64,000 bases of DNA from Agapetus fuscipes (GCA_951799405.1 OX637339.1:18290001-18354000), one strand, 5' to 3'; counted from the stretch's first letter, positions 31,991 to 42,701 are shown. Made by a program: numbers and translations. The notes: generated by a model not told the origin, from the sequence alone.

Positions 31991-32639
31991 GATAATATTG
32001 CCTATTATTTGATATGTGGCATTCCTCGCGATCCAGCCAAGTGATGTAACTTTTGTTTGTATCAAAAATGCAGACTTAGGTAATCAAAATAAATTCTCAA
32101 CCGATAATACATATGTATTTAGGTTTTGATGAATAATATACTTTGTCCGTAAATTCAAAAATTAAAAATACTTTCATAAGTATTAACTCATTTTTTGTAA
32201 ATCGAAAAAATACTCTTCATTTTAAATGAGTACCTCTCTTATGCCTTATTAAAAATGTTCACACATATTTTATGATAGTTTTGTTCATCTTGAGCTCATT
32301 AATCAATACTTACCGTAAAAACTATTACTAAGCAAAACAATATCCTCTCATACAAATTAATTCGAATGCTTCGAATAAACTTTCGAACATTTTTTATTCG
32401 AAAAGAGTGCCGTTATACAATTCCTACTACCTTATAATATTATTACAATGACAGGAAGGAGGTAAAAAAGTATGCATCCTTTGTCATTTTTAGCTAAGTG
32501 CTTGTCAAACCAAATTAGATCAAGTTTCCCAACTAAAGTGACTTTTATTCCATAGTAATTTTCAATTTTAATTTATCTGAAGGCATGCATTTTCAAGAAA
32601 AATAATAGTGAAAATTTTTAAATATTTACGTTACCCCCT

Positions 32640-32755
32640 TACTGTAAAATGCCCCCTTACCTGTAAAAATAAATAAATTACACTCACCACATGCGAAACC
32701 CTTCGGGGAAAGCGCGGTAAGAAGTTGCTCTATGTGTGTAGCTTAGTTGTGTACC
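32640..32755 (+). repeat. SINE T1 3' fragment
   Basis: CCCCTTACCTGTAAAAATAAATA to TGTGTGTAGCTTAGTTGTG. The body and head are absent. Confidence 0.65.
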
Positions 32756-32789
32756 TACTATGAAAACCTATAATCTAAATTTCAACGAT

Positions 32790-33355
32790 ATATTAACAGT
32801 ACAGATTCATATTAAACGTATGCACACAAGTAGGCACTATGTATGCTCAAACCCTCCTCGTACCCGTCCTGTATGTATGTGTCAGAAGGACCCACAGCAC
32901 ATGGACGCTCATGCAAAGCTATATATTTTCTCAAGTGGCAAAAGGCCTTCCCGTGAAGTGATAGCAACGGCACGACAAAACAAGAACCTCTAGGTCAGAG
33001 GCGTGCCCATGACTCTAAAAGTAAATGGATCGATGTTACTGAAGCTAATAGCATACCTCGGGTGGCACTCCTTGTGGGATTGTTGCACGTGTAAGTTCAC
33101 GATTACACACGCTTAATGTGTACAAACAAGATAAAAACCCAAATCTCATATAAAAAAAAACCCCCGGCAACTTTTGCCAACCTTCCCTTGAACACTGACA
33201 AGGTGTACCTACCAATTTTTCAATATGGGTGGTCAATCACACATACACGTAGATTTCAACGTATATTCAAGACACTAATCTAATCATACACCCTGCAACT
33301 CTTTCTGACCTTCCCTGAAACAGGGGTGACATTGGCCAAACGAACCTTTTTTTAC
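32790..33355. repeat. Dispersed repeat plus FB fragments
   Basis: 32805-32920 resembles 17750-17855 (CAAACCCTCCTCGTACCCG, GTGTCAGAAGGACCCA). 33085-33245 and 33285-33355 are FB arm pieces (minus), the second including CCTGAAACAGGGGTGACATTGG. Confidence 0.5.
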
Positions 33356-33360
33356 AGTAT

Positions 33361-33790
33361 AGATGTTTATCGCTTCATATAGCTTCGTTTTCCGGAGAGG
33401 GTGGTCTACCGTGTTTGTCTGATGGTTTACAAAGCTGTCAATGGTACGGCTCCTTCATACATACTTGTCTGACATGTTCTCACCTGTTGAGATAGATTTG
33501 AGACGCCAAACTCTCAGATCTGCGGAGTGTGGGGTGGTTGACTTAGTCCAGCCGTCACGTCAGACACGCACTAATTTTGGGGACCGTGCTTTCCGGTTTG
33601 CGGGCCCAATGGAGTGGAACAGACTTCCACCTAATGTGAGGAAGGCAGAAACTGTTGGTGTCTTTAAAGGAGCACTAAAGACGCATCTTTACAAAAAGTC
33701 TTATCCGTGATTTGAGAGGGCCCTTGAGGTGTGACACACACAAAAACGGCGCTCTTTTATTATGTGTACCTTATAAATAAATTATTATCA
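33361..33790 (+). pseudogene. LINE 3' fragment, donor-type tail for SINE T2
   Basis: The frame 33441-33710 (89 codons) contains NFGDRAFRFAGPMEWNRLPP and ends in KTHLYKKSYP and a stop. Earlier sequence (MVYKAVNGTAPSY) is in a shifted frame. Right after the stop comes GAGGGCCCTTGAGGTGTGAC, then ACACACAAAAACGGCGCTC and an ATT-rich end. That 3' tail is almost the same as the tail of SINE T2. Sharing a 3' tail is how tRNA-type SINEs borrow a LINE's machinery, so this CR1/L2-like LINE is the likely partner of T2. Confidence 0.7.
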
Positions 33791-33807
33791 TTGTATGACA
33801 GTATATA

Positions 33808-34425
33808 TCTATATCTATAAAGAAGGATGTATGTATGTATGTATGTATGTATGTATGTATGTATGTATGTATGTATGTATGTATGTATGTCCCCTATAGA
33901 CTCATAAACCGCTCATCCGATTTTGACGAAATTTTCAGGAAACATGTAACATATTCTTAGAACGAATCCTGTGAAGTTTGATGGTGATCAAATAAACAGT
34001 GGTTCTCAATTCTCGATATTTCAGCAACGAGGTCGGTAAATTTCGAAACCACCCAATAGAAGACGACCATTATATTCAACTACAATACATAATCTTTGTT
34101 GCAAATATACATTTACATTAAAGATTCATATAAAATGCATGCTCACAAGTAGACACATGTAAGTTCACGCTTACAAATGCTGCATGTGTACCCACTCATA
34201 ATTTAAAATCCAAATCTAAAATGAACAACCCAGTAACTTTTACTTTACGCCAACTTGAAATGGATGTTATTCAGCTCCTGAGTGGATTGACACTCATTTC
34301 TTATGAAGGCTGAGTAAGACTTGCCGGTATTTTATTTTGGGTTTAAAATAAACACTGAAACGGGAAATAATTTCTGACAACTTCGGTGGGATTCTAACTC
34401 GAGATCTCGGCATGGAATGCAATCT
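33808..34425. repeat. Tandem duplication unit 1 (about 618 bp)
   Basis: Contains TATCTATAAAGAAGGATG, a (TGTA)n microsatellite (33829-33889), CATAAACCGCTCATCCGATT, FB-like pieces and the 3' half of a SINE T1. The same order recurs from 34428. It was duplicated as a block after these parts came together. Confidence 0.75.
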
Positions 34426-34427
34426 AT

Positions 34428-35083
34428 CTATCTATATCTATAAAGAAGGATGTGTGTATGTATGTATGTATGTATGTATGTATGTATGTATGTATGTATG
34501 TATGTATGTATGTATGTATGTATGTTCCCTATACTCATAAACCGCTCATCCGATTTTGACGAAATTTTCAGGAAACATGTAACATATTTTTAGAATGAAT
34601 CCTGTGAAGTTTGATGGTGATCAAATAAACAATGGTTCTCAATTCTCAATATTTCAGCAACGAGGTTGGTAAATTTTGAAACCACCCAATAGAAGAAGAC
34701 CATTATATTCAACTACAATACATAATCTTAGTTGCAAATATACATTTACATTAAAGATTCATATAAAATGCATGCTCACAAGTAGACACATGTAAGTTCA
34801 CGCTTACAAATGCTGCATGTGTACCTACTCATAATTTAAAATCCAAATCTAAAATGAACAACCCAGTAACTTTTACTTTACGCCAACTTGAAATGGATGT
34901 TATTCAGCTCCTGAGTGGCTTGACACTCATTTTTATGAAGGCTGAGTAAGCCTTGCCGGTATTTTATTTTGGGTTAGAAATAAACACTGAAACGAGAAAT
35001 AATTTCTGACAACTTCAGTGGGATTCTAACTCGAGATCTCGGCATGGAATGCAGTTACTCTACCAACTAAGCTATAGACCGGA
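34428..35083. repeat. Tandem duplication unit 2
   Basis: Second copy of 33808-34425, with a (TGTA)n run at 34450-34524. It extends further at the right through the complete T1 head (TCCGGTCTATAGCTTAGTTGG on the minus strand). Confidence 0.75.
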
Positions 35084-35119
35084 CTTTTTACAAATATGGT
35101 GGATCGATATCGGTTTGGT

Positions 35120-35669
35120 TAGGGGTAAGCAACCTGCGGCTCACCAGCCACATGCGGCTCTTTGGGTGTGAAGTTACGGCTCTTTAGCTTCATACGCAAA
35201 TATAAAAAAAACACAGAATTATACTTCTGATCGAAAAAAACTAAATCGTTCTGAATCGATTAACGATCTCTCCGCTACTTGTACTCGCTTTTCACCCTCC
35301 CCCCGCCCCATCGACGCTATTTATTGTTGGCAAAAAAACATTTGTGGATCTTTTCAAATCCAAATCCAAAATAAGATATGTATCATTTGAGATTCACATC
35401 AAATGCATTCCCATAAGCAGACACGCATAATTTCGCGCTCACACATAGGTACCGCATGTGGAACTACAATATAAAAACCCAATCTTAAATGAACATAAGC
35501 CCTGCAACTCTTGCCGACCTTCCCTGAAACAGGGGCGACATTGGCAAAGTGAACCATTTTTTACAGTATGGGTGGTCAGCCTCATACCAACCTATAAGTC
35601 AAGGAAAAGCTTTGAAATTTGTAAATTGTAATTTTTGGCTCTTCCGACTCAAAAGGTTGCCGACCCCTG
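35120..35669. mobile_element. Non-autonomous DNA element with an FB arm inside
   Basis: Left end AGGGGTAAGCAACCTGCGGC and, inverted, right end CAGGGGTCGGCAACCTTTTG. The GGCTC...GCCACATGCGGCTCTTT start is typical of a widespread hAT-type non-autonomous group. An FB arm (minus) occupies 35365-35610. No target duplication is evident. 35670-36000 is featureless. Confidence 0.6.
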
Positions 35670-35999
35670 GCCTAGACAAAAGTTCCAAATTAAAAAATGT
35701 TATTCAAGTATTCCAAGTTGAATTTTAGAAATGTAAGAAAGCTTTTATATCCCGCACTTATAAAAAATACGATAAACGAAAGTTCGTAGGTCACAACTAG
35801 AAGACCATATTGAAATATATTATTATTATTAAAACCTTTTATTGAAACATACTTTTAATTAAAATAAACATAATATAGTTGTTTTTTCAAAAACCGCATT
35901 TCTGTAAAATTATATACTCACCACAAATTTAAAGATCGTTTTTTTCTCGGCGGTTAAACGTCTTTCTTCTATGTGACAATGGTCCAAACGCAAAAACGC

Positions 36000-36302
36000 A
36001 AACGCAACTAAGCTACACATATAGTGTAACTTCTTGCCGCGTTATCCCCGAAGGGGTCGCATGTGGCGAGTTGAACCTATTTATTTTTACAGGTAAGGGG
36101 CCTTACGCCAACCACTTCAGTTGAAGTGGAGGTTTCCCAGCTCCCGAGAGTGCTGGTACTCATTTCTTGTGAAGGCTGAGTAAACCTTGCCGGTATTTTA
36201 CTTTGGGGTTTGAAATAAACACCGAAACGGGAAATCATTTCTGACACCCTCGGTGGGATTCGAACCCGAGCTTTCGGCATGGAATGCAAGCACTCTACCA
36301 AG
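36000..36302 (-). mobile_element. tRNA-derived SINE T1
   Basis: Well-preserved body and tail; the head is cut inside the A box (CTTGGTAGAGTGCTTGCATTCC on the minus strand). The B box GGGTTCGAATCCCACC is intact. Confidence 0.85.
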
Positions 36303-36359
36303 ATAAACAAAATGTTTGCCTTTTACCTAACCCGGCCGTGCGACTTACAATTTTGTTGT

Positions 36360-36640
36360 CAATAGAAAATGTTCCGTGTGCACTACCTAAAACTTTCACT
36401 TATTGAAATAATGGATAGAGCACATTTTAAATGTGGGGAAAAAATGTGAATTCACTTGGCCGGGATAAAGACAGGACAGGGAGTCAAAAATTCAACATAA
36501 ATTAAACACTTTTATGGAGATAGTTGAAAAAACACTTAAGTGCATCATATTGTATGAAGCATTTTCCCCAACTGCATACGTTTCACAGTGCGGTTACATT
36601 GAAAAATATTCCTGATTGTTTGGAATACATTTATTTCTTC
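36360..36640. repeat. Dispersed repeat F, copy 2
   Basis: AATGTGGGGAAAAAATGTG, AAAGACAGGACAGGGAGTC and CTGCATACGTTTCACAGTGC are shared with the copies at 21506 and 60665. Confidence 0.5.
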
Positions 36641-36734
36641 ACTTTGCTCAAAGAGTATAGTGAATTTTATAGATTAGTTCTTTAAATATATGATTATAAA
36701 ATTTAATTTATTGTTTATATTCTTTTCTTGTATA

Positions 36735-36975
36735 GGTCAATATGCATCTGACCAACTATAAATAGAAAATGGTTCACTCTGCCAATGTCACCCCTGTTTC
36801 AGGGAAGGTCAGCAAAGAGTTGCAGGGTGTATGTTCATTTGAGATTTGGGTTTTTATGTTGTAGGTTCACACGCAGAATGTGCAAGTGTGAACTTATACG
36901 TGTCTGCTTGTGGGCATGCACTTAATGTGAATTCTAAATGTAACAATTATATCCATGCAACTTAGAATAGATTAG
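36735..36975 (+). repeat. FB arm
   Basis: From AGGTCAATATGCATCTGACC through CACCCCTGTTTCAGGGAAG to CTTAGAATAGATTAG. Confidence 0.7.
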
Positions 36976-37260
36976 ATGAGTGACGTTACATAGCCGATTT
37001 TTTTATCTTAAATATAAATGGAGCACCGCAATCGATTTTCCCTATGCTTGGCTCTGCTGCTTAACAGTTATACCTAGACCTTTTTTTTTAGAAAACGTGA
37101 AGATTAACCTAGAGATAAATTGTGTGAAGCTTGATTCCGATTAGCACACTTTTTTTTTTGATCCTGTTGTTTCCTCTTTTATCTGTAGAAAAAAAATGAT
37201 ACCACATGCCCAAATGGCGTAGTGAAACACGCCGGGTACTGCTAGTATATATATATTATC
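36976..37260 (+). repeat. Possible Helitron-like 3' end
   Basis: The stretch ends AACACGCCGGGTACTGCTAGT before ATATATAT. CTAGT after a GC-rich stretch resembles Helitron 3' ends common in moth genomes. No helicase and no clear hairpin were seen, so this is weak. Confidence 0.3.
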
Positions 37261-37465
37261 GTCATACCAACCTATAACTATAAGTCAAGGAATTAACCTC
37301 CAATGGTGTTAATCCGAGCCAGGCCACATACACGAAAGAATAGCTCCATCAACTACTAAGCGCCCTTGGATTGACATTGAGTCACGAAACGGCGCTGATA
37401 AAGAAAGCATCATCATCATCATCATCTGCTCAATTGACCGAAATTGCTACTCTTTCTGTTTCCAG

Positions 37466-37633
37466 TGAAACCCTCAGGTCTGTTCATGAAGGACCAGGCG
37501 GGCAACGAGCTGAACAACGACTCTGCCCTGGGGGGACTCCTGGAGGGAAGCCAGTCAGCTGTGGAGTGCTGGGCCACCGGAGGGCGTCCCGCTCCCAAGC
37601 TGGTGTGGACTGTGGGAGAGACAGAGATGCCTG
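37466..37633 (+). CDS. Exon 3: first half of Ig domain 2, with amplified 3' end
   Basis: Acceptor TGTTTCCAG. It reads KPSGLFMKDQAGNELNNDSA, then SAVECWATGGRPAPKLVWTV (Cys of strand B and Trp of strand C), ending MP plus G|GTGAGT (phase 1). Joined to exon 4 it gives a normal Ig domain. The last 121 bases together with the donor are repeated seven more times downstream. Only this first donor (37634) preserves the frame into exon 4. Confidence 0.9.
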
Positions 37634-38653
37634 GTGAGTGTCGATACATCTTTACCAGAACAACGACTCTGCCCTGGGGGGACTCCTGGAGGGAAGCCAG
37701 TCAGCTGTGGAGTGCTGGGCCACCGGAGGGCGTCCCGCTCCCAAGCTGGTGTGGACTGTGGGAGAGACAGAGATGCCTGGTGAGTGTCGATACATCTTTA
37801 CCAGAACAACGACTCTGCCCTGGGGGGACTCCTGGAGGGAAGCCAGTCAGCTGTGGAGTGCTGGGCCACCGGAGGGCGTCCCGCTCCCAAGCTGGTGTGG
37901 ACTGTGGGAGAGACAGAGATGCCTGGTGAGTGTCGATACATCTTTACCAGAACAACGACTCTGCCCTGGGGGGACTCCTGGAGGGAAGCCAGTCAGCTGT
38001 GGAGTGCTGGGCCACCGGAGGGCGTCCCGCTCCCAAGCTGGTGTGGACTGTGGGAGAGACAAAGATGCCTGGTGAGTGTCGATACATCTTTACCAGAACA
38101 ACGACTCTGCCCTGGGGGGACTCCTGGAGGGAAGCCAGTCAGCTGTGGAGTGCTGGGCCACCGGAGGCCGTCCCGCTCCCAAGCTGGTGTGGACTGTGGG
38201 AGAGACAGAGATGCCTGGTGAGTGTCGATACATCTTTACCAGAACAACGACTCTGCCCTGGGGGGACTCCTGGAGGGAAGCCAGTCAGCTGTGGAGTGCT
38301 GGGCCACCGGAGGGCGTCCCGCTCCTAAGCTGGTGTGGACTGTGGGAGAGACAGAGATGCCTGGTGAGTGTCGATACATCTTTAACAACGACTCTACCCT
38401 GGGTGGACTCCTGGAGGGAAGTCAGTCAGCTGTGGAGTGCTGGGCCACCGGAGGGCGTCCCGCTCCCAAGCTGGTGTGGACTGTGGGAGAGACAGAGATG
38501 CCTGGTGAGTGTCGATACATCTTTAATAACGACTCTACCCTGGGTGGACTCCTGGAGGGAAGCCAGTCAGCTGTGGAGTGCTGGGCCACCGGAGGGCGTC
38601 CCGCTCCTAAGCTGGTGTGGACTGTGGGAGAGACAGAGATGCCTGGTGAGTGT
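37513..38653 (+). repeat. Eight-fold tandem repeat of exon 3 end plus 5' splice site
   Basis: Units start at about 37513, 37659, 37805, 37951, 38097, 38243, 38384 and 38525. The donors (CCTG|GTGAGT) are at 37634, 37780, 37926, 38072, 38218, 38364, 38505 and 38646, spaced 146 bp five times, then 141 bp twice. Units differ by only a few bases (for example AAAGATG in unit 4 and GAGGCCG in unit 5). There is no acceptor between units, so the extra copies are competing donors, not extra exons. Because 146 is not a multiple of three, reading on from exon 3 meets a TGA at 37927-37929. Units 6-8 share one frame (141 bp). Confidence 0.95.
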
Positions 38654-39210
38654 GATGCTGTCTTCCATTAGTAATTCTGTAACGATTTTACTGGATTTCT
38701 CTTTTATTAAACTGCAATTATTATTTTACACGGTTTGATTCACAATTTGCCACAATTAATAATCTCTGCTTATAAAATGCTTGGAGCGACTAATTGCTCA
38801 CCGCACCATTGCAGTCCGTATATATAGGTACAAAAGAGATCTTTCTCGCATATTCCAAATCATTTTTCGATTTCTCGCTCACACCAGAGCGCCGTTCTAT
38901 GCACTAACACCACTCCCACTACTCCCAGACTACTCCCAGATTGTTCAACCCACACTATCGTACATGTATAGGTGCGCGTGGGTACTTTGATTTCATAGTT
39001 CGTAACAATACAATAAACCAAATACCAACGAAAATCTAATTTCATCCTTATGTAGTACAGTAACTGTAACTGTGACGTGGTTGCTATTCCACTAGAGGTG
39101 CCCAGAACATCTGCAGAGCCTCATCTACTTATTCCTATCCTGACATCTTTTTATTAGTTCATGCATATCTATCACACATTTCGTTCTTTTACTTTGACAG
39201 GAAAAACTCT
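38654..39210. other. Intron 3, no recognised feature
   Basis: AT-rich intron sequence with no repeat I can match elsewhere in the window. Confidence 0.5.
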
Positions 39211-39214
39211 GAAG

Positions 39215-39550
39215 GATGAATGGGTATGAATGAAGGGGTAAAGAAATAATGTATAAGTTGAAAGAGGATATGAATGTTAATGGACAAAAGAATGCGATGA
39301 GATGGTTTGGGCATGTGAGAAGAATGAATGATGATAGACTAACAAAATATATATACAGAGGAAGTGTGAAAGGTCTGAGAAAGTATGAAGTGATCAGATT
39401 GAAGAGATTAGAGAGACTGTAAAATAAGAATATGCATTAAAATGCTGATGGATATGAATGAATTGAAAAAGGTACCTACGTAATGATAGGAAGAAATGGA
39501 GGCAGCTCTGCAGAGGTTCTGGCCACCCCTAGCGGAATGGCGACAGAGTT
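39215..39550 (+). pseudogene. LINE C-terminal fragment (RTE-like), decayed
   Basis: Translates with stops as MRWFGHVRRMNDDRLTKYIY, then RGSVKGLRKYE, and ends near GGAGGCAGCTCTGCAGAGG and CCACCCCTAGCGGAA. RWFGHVxRM is typical of the C-terminus of RTE-like LINE proteins. The last part recurs at 24441-24500. Confidence 0.6.
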
Positions 39551-39817
39551 ACAGTTACAGTTACATTCATTTTATATATATCCCATACCTTACCAATTTC
39601 ACTGATGTGATCAAGCCTTTTTTTTCGATCTTCCCCTTCCCCTATTGTCCCTTCTTACATTTCCCACGAAACACTCTTTGTAAAACATCCATCATCCATT
39701 CTTTCCAAACGCCCAAACCATTTAATCATATTATATTGTACCTTAGTCCTCGACTTTGAGCATTAAACTTACTACCTTCTAAATTGATTGTTGATTACCC
39801 CGTCTGTCTACTTCCAG

Positions 39818-39976
39818 GTGACACAAACACAGTTGGAGAGGACGAGGAAGCAGTCACCACCAGCAGGCTATTGCTGAATGTGGGTCGGGAGCACCAGGGT
39901 CTCAAACTGAAGTGCTCTGCGTCATCAGAAGCACTTGAAGAACCCCTCAGCATAGCACTGACCCTCGACCTCATAA
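39818..39976 (+). CDS. Exon 4: second half of Ig domain 2
   Basis: Acceptor CTTCCAG, donor A|GTGAGT, phases 1 to 1. It reads DTNTVGEDEEAVTTSRLLLN, then HQGLKLKCSAS with the F-strand Cys, ending ALTLDLI. Confidence 0.9.
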
Positions 39977-40240
39977 GTGAGTATTGTGAATGTGATGTTT
40001 CATTAGACTTCTTTCATGTCTTTCTTCGATGAGGCTGGAAAGAAAAAGTACCTACTGGGAGGACAAATAAATAAGTAACTCAAATGTGATTTGTAAAAGT
40101 TTCATCACTCTTGATGATGACCTGAGTATTGAAGGTCAAAAGTGCTCGAGATATAAAATATTATTGTGAAAATTAAACTACGTTTAAGAAAAAAAAAAAA
40201 AAAAATGTAAAAGTTTGCTTTTGATTCCTCGCTTTCACAT

Positions 40241-40544
40241 TGATAATAATATTAATATTACGATGATTTATTTGGTGAGCGCTGTTTTTGTGTGAATCAC
40301 ACCTCAGGTGCCCTCTGCGAGCTTTGTCGTCGCTGTAGAAAGCGCCAATTCTCAAGCAAGACCCAGTTGTTGTAAGGCTGGATGAACCTTTTGATGACCG
40401 GTCTTTGGTAAAGGTTTATGAACTTTTCAACCCAGCGAAGAGCAAATTTGAAAATATAAATGGTATATTTTTTGTGCTCCGCAGGGATTCGAACCCACAA
40501 CCTTCCATTTACGAGTCAGAATCGTTACTACTAGACTACGGACT
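40241..40544 (-). mobile_element. SINE T2
   Basis: Minus strand: AGTCCGTAGTCTAGTAGTAAC, B box GGTTCGAATCC, body and tail to TAATATTAATATTATTATC. A PAL1 MITE sits at its head. Confidence 0.8.
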
Positions 40545-40786
40545 GTACCCTGAGTGCGAGTTGCAAAACTTGAGTAAAGTAAAGTTTACGGAAAGTATTA
40601 AAGAGTGGTTTCCCCCAAAAGCTGCTGTTTTTGTTTCTTACACTTTATGGTCTTAGCAAAAGAGTTTCAATGATGAAGAAAATCAAGTTCAAATAAACAA
40701 AAACGGCCGATTTTGGGGAAAGCCACTCTTTAAAACTTTCCGTAAACTTTACTTTAATTAAGTTTTACAACTCGTACTCAGGGTAC
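40545..40786. mobile_element. Palindromic MITE PAL1
   Basis: Ends GTACCCTGAGTGCGAGTTGC and inverted GTACCCTGAGTACGAGTTGT, 242 bp, inserted at the head of a T2 SINE. Confidence 0.8.
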
Positions 40787-40861
40787 TGAATTTATTTGAA
40801 AGACGCTAGTCTAATCGTCTATTGTCTTGACTCTCTTAGCCATATCTTAGCAAACATTTTC

Positions 40862-41096
40862 AAAACGCAACTAAGCTACACATAAAGTGTAACTTCTTGC
40901 CTGCGTTATCCCCGAAGGGGTCGCATGTGGCGCTTCGGGACCTATTTATTTTTACAGGTAAGGGGGCCGGCCTTACGCCAACCACTTCAGTGAAGTGGGG
41001 GTTTCCCAGCTCCCGGGGGGGCTGAGTAAGCCTTTGAGATCGAACCATTGCTCTCGGCATGATATGCGAGCATTCTACCAATTGAGCTATCTACCT
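40862..41096 (-). mobile_element. SINE T1, internally deleted
   Basis: Tail ACACTTTATGTGTAGCTTAG and body present. The middle is shortened, and the head reads TAGATAGCTCAATTGGTAG. Confidence 0.75.
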
Positions 41097-41097
41097 T

Positions 41098-41332
41098 TTT
41101 ACGAGCTTGATCGTCGTTGCTACAAAGCGCCAATTCTCAAGCAAGACCCAGTTGTTGTAAGGCTGGATGAACCTTTTGATGACCGGTCTTTGGTAAAGGT
41201 TTATGAATTTTTCAACCCAGCGAAGAGCAAATTTGAAAATATAAATGGTATATTTTTTGTGCTCCGCAGGGATTCGAACCCACAACCTTCCAGTTACGAG
41301 TCCGAAGTGTTACCACCTGGACTACGGAGCGG
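41098..41332 (-). mobile_element. SINE T2, 3'-truncated
   Basis: Over about 200 bp it is almost identical to the copy at 40330-40535 (TTGTAAGGCTGGATGAACC, TGATGACCGG). Head GACCGCTCCGTAGTCCAGG. The tail is missing. Confidence 0.75.
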
Positions 41333-41334
41333 TC

Positions 41335-41460
41335 AAATCATCTGTTGAACCATGGTCAATGTCATCACCAAAGGGCCCGACGGGACTTGAACCAGCGTTT
41401 TTAAATTTCAAGCACGCTAATCTATTGTCTTTACCTCTTAGCCATATTGTAAACATTTTC
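41335..41460 (-). repeat. SINE T3 head fragment
   Basis: Minus strand: ATGGCTAAGAGGTAAAGAC (A-box-like), B box GGTTCAAGTCCCGTC, then CATTGACCATGGTTCAACAG. This clarifies the tRNA-like nature of T3. Confidence 0.5.
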
Positions 41461-41503
41461 ACTTATTTTTCTGGTATTTACACTAATGTTCTTATTATTC
41501 TAG

Positions 41504-41673
41504 TGCGTCCGACAGACATTGACATCTCAGGGGTGGAGCACCACGTCGTCCAGGGAAGCAAGGTGACGTTCGAGTGCAGCGCGAAAGGTGCGCGACCACC
41601 CGCCGTCATATCCTGGTACAACGACACGCTCAGCGTGCCCGCAGACCAGACGCTCACCACCAGCGAACTGCAG
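41504..41673 (+). CDS. Exon 5: first half of Ig domain 3
   Basis: Acceptor TTATTCTAG, donor CAG|GTGGGT, phases 1 to 0. It reads RPTDIDISGVEHHVVQGSKV, then TFECSAKGARPPAVISWYND. The final 67 bases and the donor are duplicated once downstream. Confidence 0.9.
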
Positions 41674-41757
41674 GTGGGTGCATAATAATAATAATAATAG
41701 AGCGGCGCGTGAACAGCTGATCTAGCAGTCAAATATACTCCATACAAATTGTATGAA

Positions 41758-41910
41758 GCCGTCATATCCTGGTACGACACTTTCAGCGTGCCCGCAGACC
41801 AGACGCTCACCACCAGCGAACTGCAGGTGAGTGCATAATAATAATAATAGAGCGGCGCGTGAACAGCAGATCTAGCAGTCAAATATGCTCCATACAAGTT
41901 GTATGGAGCC
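41758..41910 (+). repeat. Partial duplicate of exon 5 with second donor
   Basis: CCGTCATATCCTGGTAC...GCGAACTGCAG|GTGAGT repeats the end of exon 5 and the adjoining intron (GCATAATAATAATAATAGAG, CGGCGCGTGAACAG). The donor-to-donor distance is 153 bp. The copy has a 3-base deletion and a few substitutions, and keeps an open coding frame. Reading through from exon 5 meets TAA at once, and no good acceptor precedes the copy. Its donor is closer to consensus than the original. Confidence 0.85.
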
Positions 41911-41935
41911 GTAGGTTGCATGATAAAACGACACA

Positions 41936-42009
41936 GTGACAAAGCGACAGATGACAGAACGAGACAGTGACAAAAGGACACATGACAGAACGACACATAA
42001 TAGAACATG
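41936..42009. repeat. Degenerate GACACATGACAGAACG repeat
   Basis: Four to five loosely repeated units, as at 6141-6224 (inverted) and 45117-45190. Confidence 0.5.
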
Positions 42010-42195
42010 ATAGATCCATTAAATTTGTATGGATAACATAAAATGACAGCTTTGTTATCTGTCACCCTCACGCTTGCTCATTTGCAATGCATCCATCCCT
42101 TTTCTTTGCGATATCGAGGATCCTAGAATCTCATAAAAAAGAAAAAGAAGATGCACACACAAAATGTTTTATAGTGTGCAAATAGTAAAACCAAC

Positions 42196-42701
42196 CAGTG
42201 TTGCCACCTTAGCCCTTTTGGGGCTAGATCTAGCTCTTTTTACTGTAGGTGAACTCGTTGTTTAATGATTTAGCCCGAAAGGGGCTATCTAGCCCTTTTC
42301 ATTTACTTAAAAATATTGTATGAAAATCTGAATTTTGCGCCATGCTAACATCGCGATAACATCGAACTTTCGTGATTTTTGTCATATTATTGTTTTTTTT
42401 TTTGGTAGATACCATTTGTTCGATTAAGGCAACATATCTATGGCAACTAAATGATTCTAAACGGAAAATTTGTTAATTTTAGTTTGTAAAATAACTAATA
42501 TTTTTAATTTTTGAACCTAATTTTGAAAAAAAATATTGTGATTCAAACTAAAAAATAAATACAAAAGTAATTGAAATCATTAGTCCAGGTGTTTTTTTAG
42601 CCTTTTTTTACACCAACTCTTTTTGTGCTCCTTTTAGCCCGATCTAGCCCTTTTTAGCTTCTTCAATTGCCCCCATTACTAAAACTAAGGTGGCAACACT
42701 G
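42196..42701. mobile_element. hAT-type MITE, 506 bp, with perfect 8-bp TSD
   Basis: The ends CAGTGTTGCCACCTTAG and CTAAGGTGGCAACACTG are exact inverted repeats. AAACCAAC flanks both sides (42188-42195 and 42702-42709). The subterminal TAGCCC-rich sequence is also inverted. It is non-coding, in intron 5. Confidence 0.9.

Noticed and set aside
37638..38738. Long open frames through the exon 3 array read as a repetitive protein
   Set aside because: They run across splice donors and rotate through three frames. Only the first unit has an acceptor, so they are not separate coding sequences.
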